Of a DNA stretch of 64,000 nucleotides, positions 24,224 to 33,820 are shown piece after piece. How positions within the stretch are numbered: position 1 is the first letter of the stretch; every line of letters begins with the position of its first letter. This DNA comes from Streptomyces albiflavescens (GTDB lineage: Bacteria > Actinomycetota > Actinomycetes > Streptomycetales > Streptomycetaceae), in NCBI RefSeq assembly GCF_014645835.1, contig NZ_BMMM01000011.1, forward strand, positions 186,001 through 250,000, written 5' to 3'. Under the pieces are notes generated by a model. That model had not been told where the DNA came from. It saw only the letters and a list, made by a program, of their open reading frames with translations, and made no database searches. A program made the translations under genes and the position numbers.

Positions 24224-27200
24224 GTGCACCTCAAGGCCCTGACCCTGCGCGGGTTCAAATCGTTCGCCTCGGCGACCACGCTGCGGTTCGAGCCGGGTAT
24301 CACCTGTGTCGTGGGGCCCAACGGTTCGGGCAAGTCCAATGTCGTGGACGCCCTGAGCTGGGTCATGGGCGAGCAGGGGGCCAAGTCGCTGCGCGGCGGC
24401 AAGATGGAGGACGTCATCTTCGCCGGCACCACCGGCCGTCCACCGCTCGGCCGCGCGGAGGTGTCGCTGACCATCGACAACTCCGACGGGGCGCTGCCCA
24501 TCGAGTACGCCGAGGTCACCATCACGCGGATCATGTTCCGCAACGGCGGCAGCGAGTACCAGATCAACGGTGACACCTGCCGATTGCTGGACATTCAGGA
24601 GCTGTTGTCCGACTCCGGCATCGGGCGCGAGATGCACGTCATCGTCGGCCAGGGCCAGCTCGACTCCGTCCTGCACGCCGACCCGATGGGCCGCCGCGCC
24701 TTCATCGAGGAGGCGGCGGGCGTCCTCAAGCACCGCAAGCGCAAGGAGAAGGCGCTGCGGAAGCTGGACGCGATGCAGGCGAACCTCGCGCGCGTGCAGG
24801 ACCTGACGGACGAACTGCGGCGGCAGTTGAAGCCGCTCGGCCGCCAGGCGGCCGTCGCCCGCCGCGCCGCCGTCATTCAGGCCGACCTCCGGGACGCGCG
24901 CCTGCGCCTGCTGGCCGACGATCTCGTACGACTCCGCCAGGCGCTGCAGACCGAGATCGCCGACGAGGCCGCGCTCAAGGAACGCAAGGAAGCCGCCGAG
25001 GCGGAACTGAAGAAGGCGCTCCAGCGCGAGGCTCTCCTGGAGGACGAGGTACGGCAGCTCACGCCGCGCCTCCAGCGCGCCCAGCAGACCTGGTACGAAC
25101 TCTCGCAACTCGCCGAGCGGGTGCGCGGCACGATCTCGCTGGCCGACGCGCGCGTGAAGAGTGCCACGTCGGTGCCCGCCGAGGAGCGGCGCGGCCGTGA
25201 CCCCGAGGACATGGAGCGCGAGGCCGCGCGGATCCGCGAGCAGGAGGCCGAGCTCGAAGCGGCTCTGGAGGCGGCCGAGCGTGCCCTGGAGGACACCGTC
25301 GCGCACCGCGCCGAACTGGAGCGCGAGCTCGCGGTCGAGGAGCGCCGCCTCAAGGACGTGGCTCGTGCCATCGCCGACCGCCGCGAGGGCCTAGCCCGAC
25401 TCAACGGCCAAGTCAACGCCGCCCGTTCACGCGCCGCCTCCGCGCAGGCCGAGATCGACCGGCTCGCCTCCGCCCGCGACGAGGCCCAGGAGCGCGCGGT
25501 CGCGGCCCAGGAGGAGTACGAGCAGCTGAAGGCCGAGGTCGACGGCCTCGACGCGGGCGACGCGGAGCTGACGGAGCGGCACGAGGCGGCCAAGCGGGCC
25601 CTCGTTGAGGCGGAGGCCGCGCTGACGGCGGCTCGCGAGGCGGCCACGGCGGCGGAGCGCAGGCGCGCCGCCACCCAGGCCCGCCACGAGGCCCTCGCCC
25701 TCGGGCTGCGCCGCAAGGACGGCACGGGAGTACTGCTCGGGGCGAAGGACCGTCTGATGGGCCTGCTCGGGCCCGCGGCCGAGCTGCTGTCGGTGACCCC
25801 CGGCTTCGAAGTTCCTCTGGCAGCGGCCTTCGGCGCGGCTGCGGACGCGATCGCGGTCACCACCCCCGCCTCCGCCGCGGAGGCCATCCGCCTGCTGCGC
25901 AAGCAGGACGCCGGGCGGGCGGCGTTGCTGCTGGCGGGCGCACCGGAGGAGCCCGGAACGGGCGCGGCGTGGCGCGACGGCTCCGGCCCGGCCGGGAGCG
26001 TACGCAGGGACGTTCCGGCGGAACCGGGCTCTCCTGGGGCAGGGCAGGCGGCGGCCGGCCTGGCAGGGCATGCCGCAGACGGTTCGCACGCTTCCGCGGC
26101 AGCGCGGCCCGCGGTCCCGCCGGCGGCCCACGGCGTCACCGATGACGTACATCACGGGGCCGGGAGCGGTGCGGGGCCCAGGGCCGAGACCAATGAGCAC
26201 CGGGCGCCGGGTGTCGCGCGTGATACGGAGCGGCGCGACGATGCGTACGGCACCCCCGATGGCGTGTCCCGTCCCGATCACCGGACCGACGGGCCCCCGT
26301 ACGCCGCCGATCTCGTCCGGGGCCCCGCCGAACTCATGCCCGCCGTACGGCGACTGCTGCGGGGGATCGTTGTCGTGGGCACCCTCGAGGACGCCGAGGA
26401 TCTCGTCTACGCGCGGCCCGAACTCACCGCCGTCACCGCGGAGGGCGACCTGCTCGGGGCGCACTTCGCGCACGGCGGCTCCGCCGGGGCGCCCAGCCTG
26501 CTCGAAGTGCAGGCATCGGTCGACGAGGCGGCGGCCGAGCTCGAAGAACTCGGCGTCCGCTGCGAGGAGTTGACCGAGTCCCAGCACCTCGCCACCGAGC
26601 AGAGGAGAGAACGGGCAGCGCTCGTCGAGGAGTTGGGCGAGCGTCGGCGGGCCGCCGAGCGGGAGAAGTCGTCCGTGGCGCAGCAGCTCGGGCGGCTGGC
26701 CGGACAGGCGCGGGGAGCTGCCGGGGAGGCCGAGCGGAGTACGGCCGCCGCCGCACGGGCGCAGGAGGCGCTCGACCGGGCCGTGGAGGAGGCCGAGGAG
26801 CTGGCCGAACGACTTGCCGTGGCCGAGGAGATGCCTGTCGAGGAGGAGCCCGACACCTCCGTGCGCGACCGGCTCGCCGCCGACGGAGCCAACGCGCGGC
26901 AGACCGAGATGGAGGCGCGGCTCCAGGTGCGTACGCACGAGGAGCGGGTCAAGGGGCTCGCCGGGCGGGCCGACGGACTCGACCGGGCCGCGCGCGCCGA
27001 ACGCGAGGCACGCGCGCGTGCCGAACAGCGGCGGGCCCGGCTGCGGCACGAGGCGGCGGTCGCCGAGGCCGTCGCCTCCGGCGCGCGCCAGCTGCTCGCG
27101 CACGTGGAGGTCTCGCTCACCAGGGCCGAGGAGGAGCGGACCGCCGCGGAGAACGCCAAGACGTACAGGGAGCGGGCGCTCGGCGTCGCCCGCAACGAGG

Positions 27201-28093
27201 GCCGCGACCTCAAGGCGGAGCTCGACAAGCTCACGGATTCGGTTCACCGCGGCGAGGTACTCGGCGCCGAGAAGCGGCTGCGCATAGAGCAGCTGGAGTC
27301 GAAGGCGCTGGAGGAGCTCGGTGTCGAACCGGCGGGACTGGTCGCGGACTACGGTCCCGACCAGCTCGTGCCGCCCTCGCTCCCCGCCGAGGGCGAGGAA
27401 CTGCCCGAGGACCCGGAGCATCCGCGCAACCAGCCCCGGCGGTTCCACCGTGCCGAGCAGGAGCGGCGGCTCAAGTCGGCCGAACGGGCGTACCAGCAGC
27501 TGGGCAAGGTCAACCCGCTCGCTCTGGAGGAGTTCGCCGCGCTGGAGGAACGCCACAAGTTCCTCAGCGAGCAGCTCGAGGACCTCAAGAAGACGCGTGC
27601 CGATCTGCTTCAGGTGGTGAAGGAGGTCGACGAGCGCGTCGAACAGGTCTTCACCGAGGCGTACCGGGACACGGCCCGGGAGTTCGAGGGGGTCTTCAGC
27701 CGGCTGTTCCCGGGAGGGGAGGGACGGCTGATCCTGACCGACCCCGACAACATGCTCACCACAGGGGTGGACGTCGAGGCGCGGCCCCCGGGCAAGAAGG
27801 TCAAGCGGCTGTCCCTGCTCTCCGGCGGTGAGCGGTCGCTGACCGCCGTCGCGATGCTCGTGTCGATCTTCAAGGCGCGGCCCAGTCCGTTCTACGTGAT
27901 GGACGAGGTCGAGGCGGCGCTCGACGACACCAACCTGCAGCGGCTGATCCGCATCATGCAGGAGCTGCAGGAGGCCTCACAGCTGATCGTGATCACGCAC
28001 CAGAAGCGCACCATGGAGGTCGCCGACGCGCTGTACGGCGTCTCCATGCAGGGCGACGGTGTGTCGAAGGTCATCAGCCAGCGGCTCCGCTAG
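24224..28093 (+). CDS. smc: Chromosome segregation protein SMC
   Basis: SMC is the ATPase core of the SMC-ScpAB condensin. Walker A GPNGSGKSN is at residues 31-39, the signature LSGGE at 1199-1203 and Walker B FYVMDEVEAALDD near 1225. Two long coiled coils flank the hinge. At 1289 residues it is about 100 longer than SMCs I know from Streptomyces (about 1190). The excess is a Gly/Ala/Pro/Asp-rich low-complexity stretch of about 115 residues inside the hinge (residues about 575-690). Start GTG (VHLKALTLRGFKSFA) matches family N-termini. Confidence 0.95.
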   Translation: MHLKALTLRGFKSFASATTLRFEPGITCVVGPNGSGKSNVVDALSWVMGEQGAKSLRGGKMEDVIFAGTTGRPPLGRAEVSLTIDNSDGALPIEYAEVTITRIMFRNGGSEYQINGDTCRLLDIQELLSDSGIGREMHVIVGQGQLDSVLHADPMGRRAFIEEAAGVLKHRKRKEKALRKLDAMQANLARVQDLTDELRRQLKPLGRQAAVARRAAVIQADLRDARLRLLADDLVRLRQALQTEIADEAALKERKEAAEAELKKALQREALLEDEVRQLTPRLQRAQQTWYELSQLAERVRGTISLADARVKSATSVPAEERRGRDPEDMEREAARIREQEAELEAALEAAERALEDTVAHRAELERELAVEERRLKDVARAIADRREGLARLNGQVNAARSRAASAQAEIDRLASARDEAQERAVAAQEEYEQLKAEVDGLDAGDAELTERHEAAKRALVEAEAALTAAREAATAAERRRAATQARHEALALGLRRKDGTGVLLGAKDRLMGLLGPAAELLSVTPGFEVPLAAAFGAAADAIAVTTPASAAEAIRLLRKQDAGRAALLLAGAPEEPGTGAAWRDGSGPAGSVRRDVPAEPGSPGAGQAAAGLAGHAADGSHASAAARPAVPPAAHGVTDDVHHGAGSGAGPRAETNEHRAPGVARDTERRDDAYGTPDGVSRPDHRTDGPPYAADLVRGPAELMPAVRRLLRGIVVVGTLEDAEDLVYARPELTAVTAEGDLLGAHFAHGGSAGAPSLLEVQASVDEAAAELEELGVRCEELTESQHLATEQRRERAALVEELGERRRAAEREKSSVAQQLGRLAGQARGAAGEAERSTAAAARAQEALDRAVEEAEELAERLAVAEEMPVEEEPDTSVRDRLAADGANARQTEMEARLQVRTHEERVKGLAGRADGLDRAARAEREARARAEQRRARLRHEAAVAEAVASGARQLLAHVEVSLTRAEEERTAAENAKTYRERALGVARNEGRDLKAELDKLTDSVHRGEVLGAEKRLRIEQLESKALEELGVEPAGLVADYGPDQLVPPSLPAEGEELPEDPEHPRNQPRRFHRAEQERRLKSAERAYQQLGKVNPLALEEFAALEERHKFLSEQLEDLKKTRADLLQVVKEVDERVEQVFTEAYRDTAREFEGVFSRLFPGGEGRLILTDPDNMLTTGVDVEARPPGKKVKRLSLLSGGERSLTAVAMLVSIFKARPSPFYVMDEVEAALDDTNLQRLIRIMQELQEASQLIVITHQKRTMEVADALYGVSMQGDGVSKVISQRLR

Positions 28094-28344
28094 ATACGTG
28101 TAGGCCGCACGGGTCATGACCTGGGCTTCCCTGTAAGTTCAAGTGTTGAACGCAACCCTCAGGCTCCTGTGCCCAAAATTCACAGGAAGAGAACTGTTGA
28201 CTTCGAAACTTGAAGGCATAGTCTCTGCAACGTTGCTTTTACCTTCAGGGGGTGGGCGGTGCGACGTTGTGCGCCACCGGAACCATCCCTGGAGGGCTTG
28301 CCCCCACCCCCCGGCAGCGAGGCCGGTGGCCCGAGGAGTTTCAC
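28094..28344. other. smc-glcP intergenic region
   Basis: The 251-bp leader of glcP is AT-richer than the coding DNA. It holds a good promoter candidate (28197-28224), a GCAACGTTGC palindrome right behind it (28227-28236) and GTTG-AACG-CAAC (28145-28156). GAGGAG precedes the glcP GTG. Confidence 0.5.
28197..28224 (+). promoter_or_regulatory. Candidate glcP promoter
   Basis: TTGACT (28197-28202), 16-bp spacer, TAGTCT (28219-28224). The palindrome GCAACGTTGC at 28227-28236 lies at the expected transcription start and could be a repressor site. Confidence 0.5.
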
Positions 28345-29763
28345 GTGACCAGCACTTCGCAGGCACCCCCATCAGGAGCCAGGACGGCTCACCCCGAACA
28401 TCTCGGGCACGTCATCTTCATCGCGGCGGCGGCCGCTATGGGCGGCTTCCTGTTCGGCTACGACAGTGCTGTGATCAACGGCGCCGTCGAGGCCATCCGA
28501 AGCCGCTACGACATCGGCTCCGCGGCGCTTGCAGAGGTCATCGCCATCGCGCTGATCGGCTGTGCCATCGGCGCCGCGACCGCGGGCCGCATAGCCGACC
28601 GCATCGGCCGCATCCGCTGCATGCAGATCTCCGCCGTCCTGTTCACGGTCAGCGCCGTCGGTTCCGCGCTGCCGTTCGCGCTGTGGGACCTCGCCTTCTG
28701 GCGCATCATCGGCGGTTTCGCCATCGGTATGGCCTCCGTCATCGGCCCCGCCTACATCGCCGAGGTCGCCCCGGCCGCGTACCGCGGACGTCTCGGCTCC
28801 TTCCAGCAGGCCGCGATCGTCATCGGCATCGCCATCTCGCAGCTGGTCAACTGGGGCATCCTGAACGCCGCCGGCGGCGACCAGCGCGGCGAGCTTCTCG
28901 GCGTCGAGGCCTGGCAGGTCATGCTCGGCGTCATGGTCGTCCCGGCCGTCCTCTACGGTCTGCTCTCCTTCGCGATCCCCGAGTCGCCGCGCTTCCTGAT
29001 CTCCGTCGGTCGCGACGCCCGCGCCCGTGAGGTGCTGCAGGAGGTCGAGGGCAAGGACGTCGACCTGGGCGCCCGTGTGCTGGAGATCGAGCACGCCATG
29101 AAGAGCGAGCACAAGTCGACCTTCAAGGACCTGCTGGGCGGCACCTTCTTCTTCAAGCCGATCGTCTGGGTCGGCATCGGCCTCTCGGTCTTCCAGCAGT
29201 TCGTCGGCATCAACGTCGCGTTCTACTACTCCTCGACGCTGTGGCAGTCGGTCGGCGTCGACCCGGCCGACTCCTTCTTCTACTCGTTCACGACGTCGAT
29301 CATCAACATCGTCGGCACCGTGATCGCCATGATCTTCGTCGACCGGATCGGCCGTAAGCCGCTCGCGCTCATCGGTTCCGTGGGCATGGTCATCGGCCTC
29401 GGACTCGAGGCCTGGGCCTTCTCCTTCGACCTCGTCGACGGCAAGCTGCCGGCCGCCCAGGGCTGGACCGCCCTGATCGCCGCACACGTCTTCGTCCTCT
29501 TCTTCGCCCTCTCCTGGGGTGTCGTGGTCTGGGTCTTCCTCGGCGAGATGTTCCCGAACCGGATCCGCGCCGCCGCGCTCGGCGTCGCCGCCTCCGCACA
29601 GTGGATCGCCAACTGGGCCATCACCGCGAGCTTCCCGTCGCTGGCCGACTGGAACCTCTCCGCGACCTACGTGATCTACACGATCTTCGCCGCGCTCTCC
29701 ATCCCCTTCGTGCTCAAGTTCGTGAAGGAGACGAAGGGCAAGGCCCTGGAGGAGATGGGCTGA
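28345..29763 (+). CDS. glcP: Major-facilitator glucose permease
   Basis: This 472-residue MFS sugar porter has twelve predicted membrane segments. Sugar-porter motifs are clear: GGFLFGYDSAVINGA, RIADRIGRIRCM, PESPRFLI, FQQFVGINVAFYYSS, DRIGRKPLALIG. Length and sequence match the Streptomyces GlcP family (H+-coupled glucose uptake that feeds glucose kinase); in S. coelicolor glcP1 also lies next to smc, to my knowledge. GTG start with GAGGAG about seven bases upstream. Single gene, closed by a hairpin. Confidence 0.9.
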   Translation: MTSTSQAPPSGARTAHPEHLGHVIFIAAAAAMGGFLFGYDSAVINGAVEAIRSRYDIGSAALAEVIAIALIGCAIGAATAGRIADRIGRIRCMQISAVLFTVSAVGSALPFALWDLAFWRIIGGFAIGMASVIGPAYIAEVAPAAYRGRLGSFQQAAIVIGIAISQLVNWGILNAAGGDQRGELLGVEAWQVMLGVMVVPAVLYGLLSFAIPESPRFLISVGRDARAREVLQEVEGKDVDLGARVLEIEHAMKSEHKSTFKDLLGGTFFFKPIVWVGIGLSVFQQFVGINVAFYYSSTLWQSVGVDPADSFFYSFTTSIINIVGTVIAMIFVDRIGRKPLALIGSVGMVIGLGLEAWAFSFDLVDGKLPAAQGWTALIAAHVFVLFFALSWGVVVWVFLGEMFPNRIRAAALGVAASAQWIANWAITASFPSLADWNLSATYVIYTIFAALSIPFVLKFVKETKGKALEEMG

Positions 29764-29778
29764 GCCTCCTGAGAAAGG

Positions 29779-29797
29779 CTCCCCGAAGCTCGGGGAG
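29779..29797. terminator. Hairpin after glcP
   Basis: CTCCCCGA-AGC-TCGGGGAG, an 8-bp perfect stem between convergent glcP and the LLM gene; could serve both directions. Confidence 0.6.
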
Positions 29798-29840
29798 AAG
29801 GGCCAAGTCCCCGCTGCCCCTCTCCTCGTACTCGTAAGAG

Positions 29841-29899
29841 ACGTACCGCCCCGGCTCCGCCCTCGATTCCTCAGAGGTCCTTGAGCCGGGGCAGTACGT
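29841..29899 (-). terminator. Long-armed hairpin overlapping LLM 3' end
   Basis: Two 17-base arms (29841-29857 and 29883-29899) match at 16 positions with a 25-base loop. The right arm is inside the last codons of the LLM gene, and the left arm lies beyond its stop. It is a likely terminator for the minus-strand transcript. Confidence 0.55.
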
Positions 29900-30845
29900 T
29901 TTCGCAGAACAGGTGCAGACTGCGCCAGCCCTCGTCGATCGGCATCCCGCCGGACAGCGGATGCAGCACGAAGTTGTCCAGGCCCTGTTCCACGCAGGCG
30001 TCGGGCGTGAGGATCCGGTAGACGCCCTCGGCACGCAGCTCGTCGACCGTCGTGGCCGCCGATTTCACGGCCGAGCGGATGTCGCCGGACTGCCAGGAGG
30101 CGTACGTCCGCGCCTCGTGCAGGAAGTGCCCGCCGTACTCGGCCCATGCCCGGTCCGGGTCCTCGGCGATGTGCAGCAGCGGGGTCTCGGCGGCGGGCAT
30201 CATGGTCCAGCCCTCGGTGCCGTACTCGATGAGCCGCTCCTTGTAGTACGCCTCCAGCTCGGGAAGGTGGGCGCTGGGGAAGAACGGCAGCCCGAGCCGG
30301 GCGGCCCGCCGGGCCGCGGCCTTGGACGAACCGCCGACCAGCAGCAGGGGGTGCGGATCCGAGAAGGGGCGAGGAGTGACCCGAACCGTACGGCCCCGGT
30401 ACGCGAACTCCTCCCCGGTCCACGCCTTCAGTACCGTCTCCAGCAGCTCGTCCTGGAGTGCGCCGCGCCGCTTCCAGTCGACGTCGAAGAGGGCGTACTC
30501 CTCGGGCCGGTAGCCGATACCGGCCACCGTGACGAGCCGTCCGCCGCTGAGCAGATCGAGTACGGCGATGTCCTCGGCGAGGCGCAGCGGGTCGTGCAGC
30601 GGACCGATGATTGCGGAGACGGTGACCGCGATGTGCCGGGTCGCGCCGAAGACCGCGCCGGCGAACGCGAACGGCGAGGGCAGCCAGTTGTTGGCGACGC
30701 CGTGGTGTTCCTCGGTCTGCACGGTGGTGATCCCGCGGTCGTCGGCGTACGCGGCCATCTCGACCGCCGCCTTGTAGCGGGCACTGAGCGACGCGGGTGC
30801 GGCGTCGGGGTCAACGAGGTTGAAGCGTACGACGGTTACGGGCAT
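29871..30845 (-). CDS. LLM-class flavin-dependent oxidoreductase (luciferase-like)
   Basis: This 324-residue TIM-barrel monooxygenase begins MPVTVVRFNLVDP. It has TTVQTEEHHGVANNWLPSP, AVLDLLSGGRLVTVAGIGY and DPHPLLLVGGSSKAAARRAARLG, typical of bacterial luciferase-like F420- or FMN-dependent enzymes. Substrate unknown. The permease ends 47 bp upstream, so the two are probably co-transcribed. AGGGGGA lies about five bases before the ATG. Confidence 0.88.
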   Translation of the reverse strand: MPVTVVRFNLVDPDAAPASLSARYKAAVEMAAYADDRGITTVQTEEHHGVANNWLPSPFAFAGAVFGATRHIAVTVSAIIGPLHDPLRLAEDIAVLDLLSGGRLVTVAGIGYRPEEYALFDVDWKRRGALQDELLETVLKAWTGEEFAYRGRTVRVTPRPFSDPHPLLLVGGSSKAAARRAARLGLPFFPSAHLPELEAYYKERLIEYGTEGWTMMPAAETPLLHIAEDPDRAWAEYGGHFLHEARTYASWQSGDIRSAVKSAATTVDELRAEGVYRILTPDACVEQGLDNFVLHPLSGGMPIDEGWRSLHLFCENVLPRLKDL

Positions 30846-30892
30846 GGGGAGTCCCCCTTCGGGTGTGAAGGGGGACAGTAGCTGACGGTGCG

Positions 30893-32353
30893 TCAGACAG
30901 CCATAGCGGCGGGCTCTTTGACGGGCTCGGCCTCGGGCGCGACCACCGCGGGCTTCGGCAGGACGACGTACAGGAGGAAGGAGACCACGATCGTCGCCAC
31001 CCAGCCGAGGCCGTACTCGCCGATGGGGTTGTTCGAGGCCAGCGGGCCCGTGAACCAGTCGGACGCCGTGAACAGCAGTCCGCTCCCCAGGCCCACCGCC
31101 CACGCGGCGACCGCGGCGGGACTGAAGCCGCCCCGGTACCAGTACGCGCTGGTTCGCGTGGTGTCGAGCAGGGCCCCGGCGTCGTACTCCTTGCGGCGCA
31201 GCATGTCCGCTCCGAACACGCCCACCCATGCCGAGAAGGCGATGGCCAGCAGTGACAGGAACGCGATGAACGAGCCCATGAAGCTGGTCGCGACCAGCAT
31301 CAGGATGCCGCCGAAGACCAGCGAGATCACGGCGTTGACCGAGACCGCCCAGTGCCGCGGCACCTTGAAGCCGAGCGTCTGCGCGGTGAATCCCGCCGAG
31401 TACATCGACATCGCGTTGATCAGCAGCATGCCGACGAGGGCGATCAGCAGATACGGCACCACGATCCACAGCGGCAGGATCGCGCCGAGGAAGGAGACCG
31501 GATCGGCGGCCGAGGCCAGATCCGGCGTGGAGACCGCCATGACGGCGCCCATCAGGACCAAGGGCAGGACGACGATGCCGGCGCCGCCGACGGAGTTGCG
31601 CACGATCGCCGCGGACGACGCCGTAGGCGGCAGATAGCGCGTGAAGTCGGGGGAGGAGGGCACCCAGCTGATGCCGCCCGCGGCGATGAGGCCGACGCCC
31701 GTGATCATCAGGGACGTCTGGCCCGCCGCCTGTCCGAAGACCTTGCTCCAGTCCGTGTCCACGATCAGATAGCCGAGGACGAGCACCGAGAAGCCGCCGA
31801 AGAGGTACGTCGCCCACTTGTTGCATTTCTGGACGGCGTTGATGCCGAGGCCCGAGATCGCGAACGTCGTGATGACGAAGAGCAGCAGCGTCACGATGAT
31901 CAGGAACGTGTTGCTCTTGATGCCGAAGAGAATGTCGAGGACGGTGAGCAGCGCGTAGGCGCCGGTCACCGCGTTGATCGTCTCCCAGCCCCAGCGGGCG
32001 ATCCAGATCAGCGAACCGGGCAGGAGATTCCCGCGCTGACCGAAGACCGCGCGTGAGAGGGCCATGCCGGGAGCGCCGCCACGTCTGCCCGCGATGCCGA
32101 TCAGTCCGACCAGGCCGTACGACACGATCGGCGCCGCGACGCCGACGACCAGGGCCTGCCAGAAGTTGAGTCCGTATGTGGCGGCCAGGGTCGCGCCCAT
32201 GGTCAGCAGCAGGACGCTGATGTTGGCGGCAACCCAGGTGGGGAACAGGTCGCGGGTTCTCGCGGTGCGTTCGGAGTGGGGGACGGGCTCTATGCCTCGG
32301 GTTTCGAGGGCAGGAGTCTCAAGGGCGCCATCGGAGGGCACGGTGGTGCTCAT
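30893..32353 (-). CDS. NCS1-family nucleobase/cation symporter
   Basis: This 486-residue membrane protein has about twelve transmembrane segments and NCS1 family phrases: NISVLLLTMGATLAATYGLNFWQAL, GAPGMALSRAVFG, WVPSSPDFTRYLP and FGADMLRRKEYD. NCS1 carriers import purines, pyrimidines, hydantoins, thiamin or related rings. It is divergent from ftsY and followed by the LLM oxidoreductase. No regulator is adjacent. Confidence 0.9.
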   Translation of the reverse strand: MSTTVPSDGALETPALETRGIEPVPHSERTARTRDLFPTWVAANISVLLLTMGATLAATYGLNFWQALVVGVAAPIVSYGLVGLIGIAGRRGGAPGMALSRAVFGQRGNLLPGSLIWIARWGWETINAVTGAYALLTVLDILFGIKSNTFLIIVTLLLFVITTFAISGLGINAVQKCNKWATYLFGGFSVLVLGYLIVDTDWSKVFGQAAGQTSLMITGVGLIAAGGISWVPSSPDFTRYLPPTASSAAIVRNSVGGAGIVVLPLVLMGAVMAVSTPDLASAADPVSFLGAILPLWIVVPYLLIALVGMLLINAMSMYSAGFTAQTLGFKVPRHWAVSVNAVISLVFGGILMLVATSFMGSFIAFLSLLAIAFSAWVGVFGADMLRRKEYDAGALLDTTRTSAYWYRGGFSPAAVAAWAVGLGSGLLFTASDWFTGPLASNNPIGEYGLGWVATIVVSFLLYVVLPKPAVVAPEAEPVKEPAAMAV

Positions 32354-32500
32354 GGCGAATCATCATACTTTGCAATGAGTGCCTCCTTCTTGCGGCGTAT
32401 GTCCACTTGTGACCTATGCCCTTCGGAGGAAACTACGGAATCTCGTCCGGAGCAGGGAATCCGCCTCCCGCGGAAGGGATGGCCGATACTGGGGGACGTT

Positions 32501-33712
32501 ATGGAAACCGTCATCCTTGTTGTAGTCATCGCCCTGGTGGTGATCGGCGCGCTCGGCGGGCTCATCGTCGGCAGCCGCAAGCGGAAGCAGCTGCCCCCGC
32601 CGCCCCCCGCCGCCCCCGACATCACCGCCCCTCCGGCCGAACCGCACGTCGGCGACGAGGCCGAGACGCCGCGCGAAGAACCGCGCCGCACGATCGAGGA
32701 GGTGGATCTTCCCGAGGGCTCGGCGGGCGCGCCGGTCGCCGTCGAGGAACCCCCGTCCCTTGTCGAAGCTCCCGCGATCGAGATCCCGGAGCCGACCGCC
32801 GGACGTCTCGTACGTCTGCGCGCCCGTCTCTCCCGTTCGCAGAACGCGCTCGGCAAGGGGCTGCTCACGCTGCTCTCGCGCGAGCACCTCGACGAGGACA
32901 CCTGGGAGGAGATCGAGGACACGCTGCTCACCGCCGACGTCGGAGTGCAGCCCACCCAGGAGCTGGTCGAGCGGCTGCGCGAGCGCGTCAAGGTGCTCGG
33001 CACGCGTACTCCGGACGAGCTGCGCGGCCTGCTGCGCGAGGAGCTGCTCAATCTGCTCGGCACCGACTTCGACCGCACCGTCAAGACCGAGCCCGAGGCC
33101 AGCAAGCCCGGCATCGTGATGGTCGTCGGCGTCAACGGCACCGGCAAGACCACCACCACAGGCAAGCTCGCCCGTGTCCTGGTGGCCGACGGCCGCACCG
33201 TCGTCCTGGGTGCCGCCGACACCTTCCGTGCCGCCGCCACCGAGCAGCTGCAGACCTGGGGTGACCGGGTCGGCGCCTTCACCGTGCGTGGGCCCGACGG
33301 CGGCGACCCCGCTTCCGTCGCCTTCGACGCGGTCAAGGAAGGCAAGGAGATGGGCTACGACGTCGTGCTCATCGACACCGCGGGCCGGCTCCACACCAAG
33401 ACCGGCCTCATGGACGAGCTCGGCAAGGTCAAGCGCGTCGTCGAGAAGCACGCGCCGCTGGACGAGGTGCTGCTGGTGCTCGACGCCACGACCGGGCAGA
33501 ACGGTCTCGTGCAGGCCCGCGTCTTCGCCGAGGTCGTCGACATCACCGGCATCGTGCTGACCAAGCTGGACGGCACCGCCAAGGGCGGCATCGTCATCGC
33601 GGTGCAGCGCGAGCTGGGCGTGCCGGTCAAGCTGGTGGGTCTGGGCGAGGGCGCCGACGACTTGGCGCCGTTCGAGCCGGAGGCCTTCGTGGACGCGCTC
33701 ATTGGCGAGTAA
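32501..33712 (+). CDS. ftsY: Signal recognition particle receptor FtsY
   Basis: FtsY docks SRP-ribosome complexes at the membrane. The 403 residues start with a membrane-spanning helix (ETVILVVVIALVVIGALGG), then a Pro/Glu-rich linker, then the NG domain with GVNGTGKTTTTGKLA, DTAGRLHTK and TKLDGTAKGG. The N-terminal transmembrane anchor is the actinobacterial form. Its partner Ffh is encoded about 7 kb downstream. Confidence 0.95.
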   Translation: METVILVVVIALVVIGALGGLIVGSRKRKQLPPPPPAAPDITAPPAEPHVGDEAETPREEPRRTIEEVDLPEGSAGAPVAVEEPPSLVEAPAIEIPEPTAGRLVRLRARLSRSQNALGKGLLTLLSREHLDEDTWEEIEDTLLTADVGVQPTQELVERLRERVKVLGTRTPDELRGLLREELLNLLGTDFDRTVKTEPEASKPGIVMVVGVNGTGKTTTTGKLARVLVADGRTVVLGAADTFRAAATEQLQTWGDRVGAFTVRGPDGGDPASVAFDAVKEGKEMGYDVVLIDTAGRLHTKTGLMDELGKVKRVVEKHAPLDEVLLVLDATTGQNGLVQARVFAEVVDITGIVLTKLDGTAKGGIVIAVQRELGVPVKLVGLGEGADDLAPFEPEAFVDALIGE

Positions 33713-33731
33713 TCCCGGCTTACGCGAAGAA

Positions 33732-33772
33732 GAAGGGCCCCGCCGCATGGTGCAGATGAGGCGGGGCCCTTC
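33732..33772 (+). terminator. Hairpin terminator after ftsY
   Basis: GAAGGGCCCCGCC (33732-33744) pairs perfectly with GGCGGGGCCCTTC (33760-33772) around a 15-base loop. Confidence 0.75.
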
Positions 33773-33820
33773 GCTGTTGTCGCCCGGCGGGCATCGGGCG
33801 CGCGACCTGTCTGCCGGGAG

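Noticed and set aside
28372..30423. Minus-strand long frame over glcP
   Set aside because: It is antisense to a clear MFS transporter with high Asp/Glu/Gly content typical of shadow frames.
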